A stretch of DNA of 64,000 bases from Latrodectus hesperus (Eukaryota; Arthropoda; Arachnida; Araneae; Theridiidae). The translations under genes and the position numbers were made by a program. Location: NCBI GenBank assembly GCA_037975125.1, contig CM075857.1, forward strand, positions 47,125,172 to 47,189,171, given 5' to 3'. Position 1 is the first letter of the stretch; every line of letters starts with the position of its first letter. Shown in pieces: positions 1-12,720 of this stretch. The notes under the pieces were generated by a model that saw nothing but the letters and a program-made list of their open reading frames with translations, searched no databases and had not been told where the DNA came from.

Positions 1-1440
1 GCAGATCAAAAATTTTTAAGTATGCTGTATAAGCCATATAAGAAAATCCTTTAAAATATATGTACCAAATACGATCACTATTATAAAATTGTTTCTCAAA
101 TTCATAATTTATGCCAATGAAACTATTTAGTAACATTAAAAAAGATGATTCTTACTGAAAAAAAAATAGTTTCTAAAAAGGATGACAATAAAACCACAAT
201 AAATTTCACAAATTTTCACTAGGTCTACTTAATTATTTATACTCCCTGAAAGCTGGATTTTTTATTAAATTATTTAAATAACTTCTTCTACTGTTTCTAA
301 ATATGAACTAATGTTATATAAGTTATTAATTTAAGAAAATTAAAAACTATTTACTCTTAACTTTTTTTTCAGTTAAAGTTATTAGGATATGGAAATAATT
401 TTCATTTTCCAGATTTAATTAATACAAAATGATTAAAAAGCATTGCTTTTATTTTTGTGCCTTAGGAATACGATGTTAATCAGAATTCATTTTATATGTT
501 TTTTATAACATTTGTATTAAAGAAAACCAGCCTTACGTATATTGATGGATTGTGTTCTGATTCTATTCATATGAAAATGGTCTTATCTTTTCAGAAAGAA
601 GGGCGTATACCCTTTCCTATAGATCCTACAATCTTGCAGAAAGCTTAATAACATAAATTATTCATCAGAATAAGAATCAGCACTTTTATCGCATACGGTA
701 TAATCTTCAGAATTAACTATCTTAATGTAATAGAAAAATCCTGAATTGAATAAAGAAAGTACTTAACCATTATTCAATAAGCCCTCTTGTAATAGAATTA
801 AACTCGCCAAAAGTGTAATTAATATACTTTTTGGATTTTGGAGTGAATGCAAGATGACTCTTAATTGAATTGGTTTCTCTTCTTGTTTTTATTGAATCAA
901 GTTACCTTGTTAGTGAAACAAACTGCAAATTAAGAGAGGAAACTATTTTCAAGCAATTAGATTTTCTTTGATAAAAGTAGATAAAAAAGGTAAATTTAGT
1001 TAATAGTTAAAATAGATCTTCTCTAAAGATTCGATTAATACTAACAGTTGATTAAGTACATTTTAATTAATTCTTTGTAGTCTGAGCCTTCTAAAAATTG
1101 GCTCATGCGTTAATTAAAACTTAATAAGTATTATCTTTATCTTATGGTGCGAATGTTTAATTATTAATTTGGTAAAGTCCATTTGATGGAATTGGCTGCT
1201 GTCCTTAGCTGTGTTTTAAGTAGCAAAGAATACAAAAATAACAATTTTAGGAAATTCAACAAACTATTTGAGTCCATGTTTTACGAATTTGCTTTTTATT
1301 TTTCAGCAATATTAATTAAAAGAAAATTTTTAATGTTGGTGTAAGGCAGGCAATACTCTTTAGATTCAAAAGAGATTATTTATAAATATTGAAATTAATA
1401 GTTAGAAATTTTATCAATTAATGAAATTTAAAAAAATTTA
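1..1440. other. AT-rich non-coding stretch
   Basis: I see no recognisable gene, repeat unit or transposon end here. The sequence is dominated by A/T runs and short frames closed by frequent stops. Confidence 0.5.
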
Positions 1441-1452
1441 AATCGTCCTTAC

Positions 1453-1850
1453 CGATGTAAACTAACCATAAAGTGGATGTTTTGTCATGTCTTTTTCATT
1501 TCGCTTTTTCTGCTGTTCTATTGTCCATGGTGTTAATGGCTTGAATCAATGGAAAACGGTTTCTCAAACCGATGATTTGATATTGTAAATAATAAACCAT
1601 TTTATTAACAAAATGAACTTCGACACTATTCTCAGATATTCGATGGTGAACTTCGACTTGTTTGCTGCCACTCGAAGAATGCGATTTGAAGGCAAGCAGC
1701 AAATTCGTCCACAAATCGGATTTACGACGCCGTCTTTATACGATGTGACGTGGTTGAAACGTTATTTGCCGCCATAGATATTTTAAACCAATAAGAATCG
1801 TAAAAAATGGCGTACTCAGGACCTCAACTGTAACGAAGAAAACAGCCACT
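1453..1850 (-). other. Candidate first exon / promoter block with a 72-codon ORF
   Basis: This block is clearly richer in GC and CpG than its surroundings. On the minus strand it carries an inverted CCAAT-type motif (ATTGG, near 1790) and an ATGGCGGC motif at about 1768-1775, which resembles the YY1-type element found at housekeeping gene starts. That first ATG gives only a 17-codon frame (MAANNVSTTSHRIKTAS). Downstream lies a 72-codon frame (1714 to 1496, starting MWTNLLLAFKS), then a good splice-donor match, CATCG|GTAAGG, with the exon edge at about 1453. I do not recognise the protein: no signal peptide, membrane segment or known motif is evident. If this is a gene it would continue toward position 1 and beyond the window. 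The alternative is a GC-richer repeat remnant. Seen: composition, motifs, donor. Inferred: exon status. Confidence 0.3.
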
Positions 1851-1859
1851 ATATGGTAA

Positions 1860-4030
1860 AAATATCACAAAATATTCTAAGATATAACGGTCTGATAGCA
1901 CATACCAGCATTCCTTATGAGTTCCAAATGATTATTTAAACCTTTTTTATTAAGAATAGGAGTAGTCAATAGTTGTGTATTAAATTTAAGAAAATGTCAT
2001 TCAAATTAAGAGTATAGGTATTACTTTAAGACACACACTGTTTTTATTAGCAATATTACTGTATGTAAATAAACAATCAGATAAATATTGTGGTTTCATC
2101 ACATCTATTGTGTGCTTAAGGCAATTATTTTAGAGAAATTATTTCTTTTTATAAAATTCAATAATCTATATTAAGAAATATAATTATATCGACAGAGTTT
2201 CTCTAAAACCTCCGTTTCTAACTGAGTATGCAATAATAAAAACTCAGTCAAAGATTAAAAATAAAAAAAGATAACAATAATATTTTTCGCTCGCTTTTAA
2301 TTATGTATGAAGTAAAATAACTCCAAAGTTTAATCTTGCATTTTAAATTGGAAAAATAATATGTCTCGGAAATTTTATCGCCAGTAAAGTTTTTCTCATT
2401 GAAAACTGATCAATCTTCAAAACTTTGCACTGCCTGGCATACTGTGGACCAATTATCGTATTGATTTAATGAGCCATTTATATAGATTATTTACCCTCCA
2501 ATTATTCTCAGTAAAAGGCCAATTATTGGTTTTGAATTTAATAGTAACTTTCTGTCCAAACCATTTTTAAAGAAAGAACAATGGATGAAAGGAAAATAAA
2601 AGACATCAACGTAGATTATCAAATAATTCTGGGAAGGAGACTGCTTCAAGCTACTGCCCCCCCCTTCCCTATACTTTTCTATGCTCAAGAAACGTCATAA
2701 TCTCCGCTCAGGTGCGAGAATAAATCATCTTCACGTCAAAGTTAATGCCCAATTAGTTTATCGGAACTGGCTCTAAATAACACACACACCTTCTGCTATG
2801 CCGTCTTTAATGTCTTTTTAATGGCATCCCAAGTCCCGTTTCTAGTTATGAAAATACATTGACCCCTTATCGAAGTGGACCCGAAAGACGTATAGGCAAA
2901 AATAAAGAATGTTCTTTTTTATTATACTGTTAAGGCCCGATCTGCTAAAAGAGATAAAAGTTTTCAATAGTTATTTGGTAGGTGTGGTGGAGTTTGTTAA
3001 CAGCACATTTTTCTGTTCTTTGCAATTAATTTTTTAGAATGTTCTTATTCAATATATGTTCGATTGAGTTTCGATTCTATTAGGAGTAATATACATTTTT
3101 TAAATGAGAGTAAATAATTGTTCTTATTAAAAAAAGTTTTATTCTATTCATTAAATGTATATTAAATTTAAATTAATCAGTTATTAAATTATCATTTATT
3201 TTGTAGTCAATCTAATAATACGTTTCTGACTAGAAATAATAGGTTTTCTAACTAGGATACATGGATAAGTCAATACCATGAAAATTATCTGAAATACTTA
3301 ATGAGGTATCTTTTTTTATATTGGATGAGATGGATGAGATATTCCAATAAACTTTATTTTATGTAATGCAAGTTATTAGTTTTTTTTTTTAAATATTTCT
3401 CTGCAGTAAAAATTTTAATGACGTAGCACCATAAAATTTTTTATGCAGTCAGGGTGGTAAATATATTCTAGATCAAATGCTGTTGATATTTCGGCTACTG
3501 CTCAGGTACCATGAAAATTGAAGTAAATATTTGATTTTTTTTTTCATACTTGATTTTGATTTTACTGGAATTATTACCTCATGGTGAAAACAATACATTC
3601 AAATTAGGGGCTGAAACAGTTATTTCATTTTTCACACACTATTACAGAATATTTTTTGTTACAAAAATGACTATATAATTCTTTATATCCCCTATATATT
3701 CTTTCGAAAAGGTTGTTTATTACCAAACTATTATGGTTTCTAAATTTAAAAAAAATCATCAGTATTGATTAATATTGCTCTTTCTCACCGATGTATACCT
3801 AAAATCATTACCGTAATTCAATTTTAGTTCGTCTGCACATCCTTCATTTCTAATTTTAAGAAAATTTAAATTAAAATATATGTCATAAAATTGATGAATA
3901 TTTGAAAGGAAAATTGATTTTGCAATAACTTGTGTAACGAAAATAACGAACTATTACATAAATTGAGTATTTTTGCATTTCGAATTAAAGATAAGTTATA
4001 CTATAGTATATTAAGTTAAAATTTAGATAG
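1860..4030. other. AT-rich stretch without recognisable features
   Basis: Contains a short poly-C run near 2657 and a small GGATGA-type duplication near 3325. Short ORFs here have no recognisable domain. Confidence 0.5.
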
Positions 4031-4031
4031 A

Positions 4032-5160
4032 TTACTTCTTCTTTCTTGGCACTACAACCCAGAGTGGGCCTTGGCCTGCTGCACAATATTCCTCTCTGTC
4101 CCTGACTTTAATTTTCTCAGACTTTTAAAATTTTAAAGTCATTCAAAACACCATCAAGTTTCCTTGGTCTACATCTTAACTATTGCACATGGGCTACTAT
4201 TGCAATAAGCTAAGATCTTAATCACTCAGTTATCAGGTGATCTCGCAATGTGCAATAGGCTAAGATTTTAACCACTCAGTTATCAGGTAATCTCACTATG
4301 TGCAATGTGAGCAAAGATCTTAACCACTCAGTTATCAGGTGATCTCGCAATGTGCCCAATCCATGAAACTCTCTGTACTTAGATGAATTTTACTATATTT
4401 TTATGTTTGATAAGAGCTTCCAATTCATCATTAATTCTAATTCTCCAACAATTATTATTTGACTTTTATGGACCAAAAAATGTTCTAATTATTTTCCGCT
4501 CAAAAATTAATAAGTTATTTATGTCCTTTTGTGTCCAAGCTCAAGTCTCACTGCCCTTTATCACAACACGTCGAATAATTGTTTTTTACACTTTTAGTTT
4601 AATTGCTCTTGACATAAATTTATTTTTCAACAAACATTGATAAATAAACTTTTTTTTCATTTATTTTTCAATAAATATTGATAAATAAATAACAGCGGTT
4701 CTCCTTCAAAATTCTGTAAATAATTTCTTCTGTAATAGTATTAGAAAAAATTATAATTATACCCAAACACGTAAAATTATTAACAGTTTTGAATTTAAAG
4801 TTATCAACTATCAGATATTTTCTACAAGTGTTGAAAAATTTATTTTTTACACGTATTTTTTTTGATTTATAAGTACTTCTGTTAATTCTTTCTAATTAAG
4901 GCTTCCTTTTCAACTCAGTATTAATATGTCATCAGCAAAGGTATAAATTTGTGTTGTACCTTTTAAAAATTATAAAGCCTCTGAGATCCAATTTTCTATT
5001 TACATATTCAAGCATTAAACTAATATGTAAAGGCGATAATGCTTCACCCAGTCTGAGACTAGCATTGATGTAGAAAATTTCTGATGAATCATTCTAAATT
5101 AGAACGGTGGTCTTATATTCCTTTAAAATAATTTGAACTAGTTTACTTTATTTGATTGGT
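4032..5160 (-). pseudogene. Decayed non-LTR retrotransposon (LINE) reverse transcriptase
   Basis: Read on the minus strand, this stretch retains pieces of a LINE reverse transcriptase. From about 5096 to 5028 one frame reads SSEIFYINASLRLGEALSPL, the counterpart of the conserved (G)LRQGDxLSPL block of RT. About 100 bases downstream, in another frame, 4939-4928 encodes FADD (context QIYTFADDI), the RT catalytic F/YADD motif with both aspartates. Between these lies a recognisable LEYVNRKLDLRG-like helix. The two motif blocks are in different frames and stops intervene, so it is a non-functional fossil. Toward 4040-4100 the sequence (TTGGCACTACAACCC and GGGCCTTGGCC) resembles the 3' part of a dispersed arthropod LINE as I remember it. 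No endonuclease domain, intact end or target duplication was found. The clade is not assigned. Confidence 0.65.
4211..4360. repeat. Three-copy tandem repeat, unit about 50 bp
   Basis: Three consecutive units begin at 4211, 4261 and about 4313, each containing CACTCAGTTATCAGGT followed by ATCTC and a variant of ATGTGCAAT. Units differ by a few substitutions and a 2-base indel. The array lies inside the decayed minus-strand LINE, toward its 3' part. Confidence 0.85.
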
Positions 5161-5169
5161 ATCTGTAAC

Positions 5170-5568
5170 TCATCAAAAATGGATCGACCTTAAGGCACCA
5201 AAAAAAACACAGTTATTAGAAAGGCTAAGGTTCCAATGGTGAATTATCAAATGTAGAATTTATTGTTAATAGAAAAAGGTTTGAAATAAACCAAATAAAT
5301 AAGAAATGCTACCATTGAAAATTAGGAATAATTTAGCTCCTTTGTGTCTTTGGATGTATCGGAATCTTTTTAATGAAACCCTACATTTCAAATGCTAATT
5401 TAAAAGTTGAATCCAGAAATTTTTAAAGCATGCTGATTTGCAATTGAATGCATAATATTAAAATGCGAAACAAGGTGCTCTATGTTCAGAGATCATTTGC
5501 AATTCTAAGCAAGCATTGATAGGATCGATTTGAATTTTGCAAGTTTGAATCAATTCTACTTCTGAATG
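5170..5568. other. AT-rich spacer
   Basis: Nothing recognisable is seen between the LINE fossil and the (TA)n tract. Confidence 0.5.
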
Positions 5569-5772
<204 letters not shown>

Positions 5773-5984
5773 CAATTATATATATGTTTGTTCCAATTTC
5801 ATTGCATTAAAATGTCTAGATGTCACTAACAGAGATCTGACAAGAAATTGTGGTACTTCTATTACAATTTCATTTCGAATGAAATTCAATTTTATTAAAA
5901 AAATGCTGCGCATAATAATGGAAATTTCATTATTTAGGATTCAAAATATTTAAGGTTTTGAGAAAAATAATTAATAGGAGTAAA

Positions 5985-6250
5985 GCCCGGTGGTTCAGCG
6001 GTAGCGTTATAAGCTTCCAAGGTTCTATCATCGGGCAGGGCAAAGTTATCTCAGTTTTTCACCTCTTCAGTGGATCGATAAACTGAGTACCAAGCATGCT
6101 TGGGAACTAAATACTAGGGGTTTTGTATTAGAGGTTGACCACCTAATCGGGGCATATGCTTCGCACCCCAAGGCCTCTCGGTGAAAAAAACAGAGATGGG
6201 CATTGTAGACCTTGGACCACATGGGCCAGAGAGTTTAGTTTAGTTTGATT
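5985..6250 (+). mobile_element. tRNA-derived SINE
   Basis: Begins with a tRNA-like head: an A-box-like GGTGGTTCAGCGGTAGCG (5989-6006) and a decayed B-box GGTTCTATCATC near 6021, i.e. internal RNA polymerase III promoter elements. The tRNA-unrelated body contains ACCAAGCATGCTTGGGAAC (near 6090), a core I associate with widespread arthropod and spider SINEs. The 3' end is a short TTAGT-type repeat. About 265 bp. The B-box mutations imply an old copy. Family name not assigned. Confidence 0.7.
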
Positions 6251-6259
6251 TGACAGTTT

Positions 6260-9200
6260 CTAATAAGGAATACGTAATAAAAATGTTTTATACATGTTGA
6301 AGATATTGTAATAAATTACAAATTCTTTATTAGAAAGTTTGTCGAATCTTTTGTAATTTTTTACCAATGGCAACGAATCGAATGAAAATTCAATATCCAC
6401 TGAAAATATTTGTTAAAAGTGCAAAATAAACATAAATATATTACACACCTTCTTAATTTTTTTCCTTTTACTTGGTATCTAATTTGATAATAAACTTCAA
6501 TATAGTTAGCAAATAAACTAATTATGCTTATTTTGCTTTTTGAACTTTTAGAGCTCTTTCATTTTAAATAAAAGAAAAGTATCACAAAGAAATCCAATAT
6601 GTTTTTTTAATAATTTAATTTATTTAAATACGAAGAAGATAATGCATAATTTTTAGAAACCGTATATTACTTTATCTTCTTATATTAATAAAGATATGTT
6701 TTACTAGTTTTCACTTAATAAATGAACCATTAAAAATATTCTTTAAAATTACGAAATAACTGTGGCTTATTTTGGTGCTCTAAAGATTATCAGCTTAAGC
6801 TTATAACTCAAATATCTCTGAAAACTAGGACAAAAATAATTTTAGTTCCTATTTTTAAACAATTGCCCTCTTCAATTTGGACAATATTTTGCTACTAGAT
6901 TATTTTTCTTTTTAAACTTAAGATTAATTTTTATGACAGTTTTAATTAATAATGTATCAATTGGATTGCTAAAACGTCGTTTTAGTGGTCAGAGAATAAA
7001 CTCAGAAAAAATAGTTCAACAAATATGTTTGAAAGAAATCCTACATGACAGAAAAAAACTATTAATTAAAAGTCACATTGAAATATACGGTAAAGATGCC
7101 GTATAATCCAGGGAATGACAAATTCTGAATTTTTATTTTTTTTCATTTGAGAAGCAACTTTTTTTAAAGAAATTTTCAAGGAAAGGGAGAAATTCCCTGT
7201 TTTATATGAAATTATATTTGGTGGCTACCATCCACGTCTTTAATATCTGATAACGATACATCCACCTTATGCTAAATCTTTACCTTTTATTCTTAGAAAT
7301 GTTTTTTAATAACCATGTTTAACTTTTGTATATAAACTCTTGTGTGTTTGCTACTTTACATCAACATATAATTCTACTAATTTCCATAAACTGAAAAAAT
7401 TCTTAAGAACTAAGTACAAGTAACTTTTCCAATCTAATTTGTCAATGCAATTACTCTAGGAAACCAATAATAAAAGATGCTGTTTCGTGAGAATCTATTG
7501 ATGACTTTGGTCACGAGGTTTCAACCTATCATTCTATCATCACAGTGTCCAAGAATTATCTTTGGATAGGGTACATCTACATGCAGAATATTCTCGCAAC
7601 CTCCATTTGTGCCTGGTTGTACATCATGCTTGCCTTTCGTATGGATACTGTGGTCAATATTTGAAGCATAGTCCAATAACACGCAAACGTGCCCTATTGA
7701 TTCATGTAGATACTACCGAATCCCTGAAATAATTATGTGGAACCAAATTCACTATGTACCATTCTTCTAGTATGACGAATAAAAAAGAACATACATTTAT
7801 ATTTTTATCACTCTGCTGTTTTTTAAGTCCACTGTTGTCACTACAATCATATTGTAGCATTACAAAGTAGTGTTAACATCACTGACTAAACTTACACGTA
7901 AATCATAGTAAATGATACACAAATGTTTATCAAATCAAATTGACATCCTTTTTTGAGACATTTTTTAATAGTTGATACGTGTTCTCTCGAAACAAAGCAT
8001 CGCTTAACCAAACCACACATTAACTTAATTAAATACTAAATGTTCAAATGGTAGACATAAATTACATTTTTATCAAGCCGAAATACTTTTTATATCATAT
8101 GAAAATATTTTTACCTTCATCTTTGAAATTAAATATTTGGAGTTTGATCATTTGCATGATATTTATTAATAAATTAGAAAGATTTTGTTAAAATATCGAA
8201 AGAAAATGAAGCACATTGCCTGTAATACACTATGATAAATATTTTTTCAAATAGTTTCTTAATTGGTTTTTGCTCATTTTTTTTCAACTATCAATATATA
8301 ACATCAAATTTTGTTTTAATATTTGTATCTGGTAAAATATTTAGTGTGTGCAAAATTCATTTGTACTAAAATCTAAATAAAACGTTATGATAAGGTTTAA
8401 CAACTTAAAAGAATACAAGATTAATTCTGAAAAAAATGCATAACAAGTTTAAAAATTAGATTTAATTCCTTTTGCTGTGATACTTAGTTGTCACTTTCCC
8501 TTTACTCTGAGAATAATCTCGTAGCAAAATGAGAACAAAATTACTGACGACCAGATGACATCGAGAAGAGTTAATTTGCATGTAAATTAAAACTGCTTCT
8601 TGTAGTGAGGAATATTTAACATATTGCATCCGGAGGTAAAAAGATTGATTAAAATACAGTAGCAATGGCTTAAAGCTATTTCCTATCTTTAGGTTAAAAA
8701 ATTGTTTCCTTATATATTTTTCTTAGCGAAATATAAATGTTTCACTGGGTGACAAAAGATTATAACGGTTGGGATTTCTCTGAGAATTAATAATTGGAAA
8801 GAGGGGAAACGGTGTAAAATATACACAAATTATTTACATATAAATTAATTCTCGATACTTTTACGTAAGTTATCAATAAAATGTATAAAATTCCTACTTG
8901 AAACCTTGATTCAATGTGCATTATATATATGCCATTAAAACAGAAAAAATATTATTAGCCTGTTAAATTTTTCAACTAATAATTAATCAAATTACCTCTT
9001 CGTATATATGATTTGATGTCACTATTTCTTATTTATGATAAATTTAATTTTTTTAACTAATGCCTGTATTTCAACATAAATTCAAAATATCAGCTCTCAA
9101 CAGATTGAGCATTATAGTATTTTGGTCATTAATACATTTAAAATTCTTCAGACTGTCTATGCATTACAAGTATCAGAACTTTTTATTGATAAAACCAATT

Positions 9201-10480
9201 CACATTTTAATGCTCTCGTACTAAAACCTATGTATTTTATATCGACAGGTTGCGTTGTCTTGTTGAAATATTTCCTCACTTTTAGTAAAATTTTTTTTAA
9301 ATTCAACTTCAAAATAAATGTCTAGAGTTTCTTGAGAAACCTTTAAGTCTCTAGAGTATTTGAAATAAAAGCAGAGTTGAATTTTTTTTAATCAGCTAAT
9401 TCTTCTCTATTTCACCAATGACCCATAGAAATATTTCCACAGACTGATATTTTTAATAGAGATTGTGTGTATCAATAATATTTTTTTAATCAGATCATAT
9501 TTGAGTTAAATCTTTATATCCGAAATAAAGAAACGTGAAGTCATTCTTCAATTCTGATTTGCATTTATCAGTTTATAAACGTAGAATATAATGAAAATTT
9601 CTGTAAATAATGGATTTTTAAGATCATAATTAACCCATGGATTTAGGATAAAGGTGAATTTTTTCACCACAAGTGATAAAATAAAGCGGACATTTCAAAA
9701 CAAGAAATTTTCCGTCTTTTACCATTCTTGTCAACTTGTTATTGGAATACTTGGACTATTTAATATTTTTACCGTTTCCATTTTCATCCATAAACTTTTA
9801 ATCCTCTGACTAAGTTTCATTTTCGGATAAATTATTAACTACATCAAATCTGAATAGCAAATATTTAGACCTTTTTATGTTTTTTGGAAAAATCGTTGTT
9901 CATTTTATTATAAAGAATATTTATTTCTTTTGAAATTCGCTTTTAGATTTAAATTTTCTCTTATGACTTCTTACATTAACTACGTTTGAAATGTATGTAT
10001 TTATCTTCTGTCTTGCATTTGTCTTTTTTTAAAAAAATCATAGCTAATTTATATTTCTTTGAAAAGTAAATAAAACTAATCAGGCAAAAAACTCTAAAAC
10101 AATATCTTATATACAAATAACATCCAAATGATTATTTTTTGTAACCGAAATTCTGTTGGGTTTTTTTTGTAACCTCAAGATGATATCGATAAAGTTATTT
10201 GCAATGAAATTTGTCTCAACCTCTAAGCTGTTTAACTAACAGAATCTTTAATGAAATATAATAATAGATTAAAGTGGATATATTTCATGAGAAAAGTACA
10301 AGGCTTGGAAAATTTTGTGAGGTTTGACAAGTTTTTTGATTTAAAAAAGTTTTAACTACTATAACATGATTTTAAAAATCGGAAAAATGTATTTTTTGTA
10401 ACGAAACATCAGATGAAATTTATAATTAATAACAATTCGAAATAAAAGAACCAAATTTCAAAATAAATTGAGTTTCTTAT
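6260..10480. other. AT-rich stretch without recognisable features
   Basis: A slightly GC-richer patch at about 7500-7740 has no recognisable protein or RNA. The short frames at 8462-8665 and 9122-9325 have no domain and ordinary background composition. No transposon end or tandem repeat was found. Confidence 0.45.
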
Positions 10481-10485
10481 TAAGT

Positions 10486-10522
10486 TATTTGCACAAGTGC
10501 TCTTTGAGCACTTGTGCAAATA
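10486..10522. repeat. Perfect 17-bp inverted repeat with 3-base loop
   Basis: Arms TATTTGCACAAGTGCTC (10486-10502) and its exact reverse complement (10506-10522) are separated by TTT. Part of one arm (GCACAAGTGYTCTTTGA) recurs near 60369-60385 beside the second copy of the compound SINE, so the hairpin belongs to that repeat or marks its edge. Confidence 0.9.
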
Positions 10523-10548
10523 TTCTTTTTTCAATTTTTCTTTTTTAG

Positions 10549-10579
10549 CAATTTTTCTTTTTATAGAGAAACAAAAAAC
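10549..10579 (+). repeat. Module X (copy 1) upstream of the SINE
   Basis: About 30 bases containing CTTTTTATAGAGAAACAAAA. A near-identical copy in reverse orientation lies at 60335-60364, also upstream of a SINE of the same family. Confidence 0.75.
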
Positions 10580-10602
10580 TTCTGTGTGAATATTTCTTTT
10601 GT

Positions 10603-10858
10603 GAGCCGACCGATGGTGGAGAGGTTAGCGTTCAAAGCAGTAGGTCCCGGGCTTGAAACCTGGTACGGGCATGAATGTTTCCTTCTTTCTGTGTTTTTGT
10701 CTTTCTTTATAGTTTGCATTGGAATGTTTCTTTATCACTTCATTTTCAGGGTGGCACCCCCCCATTGGGTGCCCCACTATATGAGATGCCATCACTTCGC
10801 CCATTATAGAGCTGAATAGGGCAAAGGCCTAAAGGCAGCCTGGCATTAGAAAAAAAAA
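10603..10858 (+). mobile_element. tRNA-derived SINE, copy 1 of a two-copy family
   Basis: A tRNA-like head starts at GAGCCGACCGATGGTGG, with an A-box region GGAGAGGTTAGCG and a degenerate B-box GGGCTTGAAACCTGG near 10649. The body ends with GGGCAAAGGCCTAAAGGCAG, then a short A-rich tail (10849-10858). The same family lies inverted at 59972-60211. The B-box (GCTTGAAACC instead of GGTTCGAATCC) is damaged, so this copy looks older. A 101-codon frame crossing the element is a by-product and not a gene. Confidence 0.8.
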
Positions 10859-11010
10859 TTCGTTTATTAATTAATACCACAAATATAGAATATCATAAAC
10901 ATTTAGTTTGATGTCTTAAAAAGTTGAATATAATTAAAAATTTGGAAAAAAATATTAAATTTGTTTAATTTCTAATTGCACATGACCAACTCTTAGTTTA
11001 TATATACATA

Positions 11011-11062
11011 TGCGGGTATAGATTATTACATTTATGTACTGATTTATTTTGTTATTCGAATA
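11011..11062 (+). repeat. Module Y (copy 1)
   Basis: A 52-base segment containing ACTGATTTATTTTGTTATTC. It matches 60267-60318 in 49 of 52 positions, on the same strand, although the neighbouring SINEs are in opposite orientations. Confidence 0.85.
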
Positions 11063-12350
11063 TAATATAGTGGAGTTTTAGATATAATTATAAATCATTC
11101 CTAGTCACAGTATTAAATGAGTGGCAATAAATATACCATTAGATGCCGCAGACTATGCCATTGAACTATATCCTCAAGTTTGTCACAGTCGCTTTAAACT
11201 CAGCCATTAATTTCACATGGGGTTGATTTGAAAGGCCTGGAATCACTCAGTGAATGTTGATTCCGCAACAGTGCAATTGAGGTGGAGCTAAATTACTTGA
11301 GGGGTATTATAGATTGAGGGAGCTTTGCATTGGAATGTTTCCCCACTTTAGGTCCGTTGGCGTAAATTGGGACAAGTTATTAATGAAACTGAATGGTATA
11401 AAGGGAAGAGTGGACAGGCTGATTGAATACGGTGGTGTTTGCTTGAATTTAAACCACTTTGATAAATGACCGAAACAAATATTAATTATAGTTTTAGAAG
11501 TGAATGAAAATGTTTGCATTGAATAATAGTTTAAATTCAGCTGTCGTTCCAGAATTTTACTTTTAGGAATCACAATTCTTTAATTTATTTTTATTGTTAA
11601 AATTCATTTTGGGTAATTTTAGTAACATTTTAAAGCAACTTTTTGCTTTAATAACTGTATATGTGGTTTAATTTTAACATACATCACCAATTTAGTTATT
11701 CATTCTTTCGTAATTGTCAGTTTTTTAAGTAATTTTGACACATTGCTTCGTAAACAGTCTAATTGTAAGGTACTTTAATTATATCCAAAGTATAAATTTA
11801 TATCCAATATAAATTTTCCTATATAATGGATCATATTCACTTACCATAAGTGAAAAATCTGGAAAACTCACAAGCACCTACCACAAGACGTACAAGCAGT
11901 AGGAGGAAATTCAAAATGCGTCTCCCATCTTTTAATACTCAATATAATCGAACCCGGAATTTTATGTCCAAAGAGAGTTTTAGCCCATGGTGAACCTGTA
12001 TAATAAAGACTTAAAATTATTTTATAAGTAGATTTTTGCTTACTTTGGATTGCTTGGGTCGCGTTACTTGGATAGACAATAGAAAATAAGGTCGCAAAGA
12101 GACTTGTTATTTGGCATGAATTTTAATTTCTATAAAGGATAAATTGATTTATCCGTTGCAAGTGTAATATATAATGAGATAATACTAAAACACACACACA
12201 GTAACAAAATTATTCGTTATTCTTAATGTATGTATACACACATTAAAATGCAATATTTTCTTGTTTTGATGCATATTTCCTACTTATAAAAATTAACTTA
12301 TATATCTAATATTCAATTTATATTTGTCAAAAGTTTTTAATCATAATTTA
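11063..12350. other. Non-coding stretch with a possible old dispersed repeat
   Basis: The segment near 11357-11400 (GTAAATTGGGACAAGTTATT onward) resembles 55450-55490 (GTAAATTGGAACGTGTTATT onward) at roughly 80% over about 34 bases, with weaker resemblance on either side. No protein is recognisable. The 88-codon minus-strand frame at 11307-11573 overlaps this segment and has no known domain. Confidence 0.35.
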
Positions 12351-12354
12351 AGCA

Positions 12355-12720
12355 GCTTTTACCCAACTGGTAGAGCATAACTCTGGGCTAAGTATAGGGA
12401 ATTATACCGGTACACACACATGTTCATTTGATAAAAAATGGGTAGCGTGTTAGGTATACCATTCGGACTACAGTTTCTCTTAGAAAATATTGATGCTCGA
12501 GGCAAAAATTGTGGTGGTAAGTAATGGCTGTTTACAAATGAAGATATTGCTTATTATGGCATATAAGGGAAAACAGTATGATTCTATCTATCATCTCTAC
12601 AACTTTGGGGCTTAAGAGTCAATATAGAGGTCCATATAGATATACGTGCCCTCCTTCAGTAACCCCTCTCCTCACAAGAACACATTTTCTCTATACATAT
12701 CGTATGTTGGATGGATGGTA
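12355..12720 (+). mobile_element. Possible old tRNA-derived SINE
   Basis: ACTGGTAGAGCATAACTC (from 12369) matches the D-arm/A-box region of several tRNAs, and a much-altered B-box-like stretch (ACCGGTACAC) follows about 35 bases later. The following 300 bases are richer in GC than their surroundings and could be the SINE body. No tail or target duplication was identified. Confidence 0.3.

Noticed and set aside
10514..10819. 101-codon plus-strand frame
   Set aside because: It runs through the tRNA-derived SINE and its flanks; there is no protein motif.
11307..11573. 88-codon minus-strand frame as a gene
   Set aside because: No domain and no promoter or splice context, and it overlaps a weakly repeated segment.
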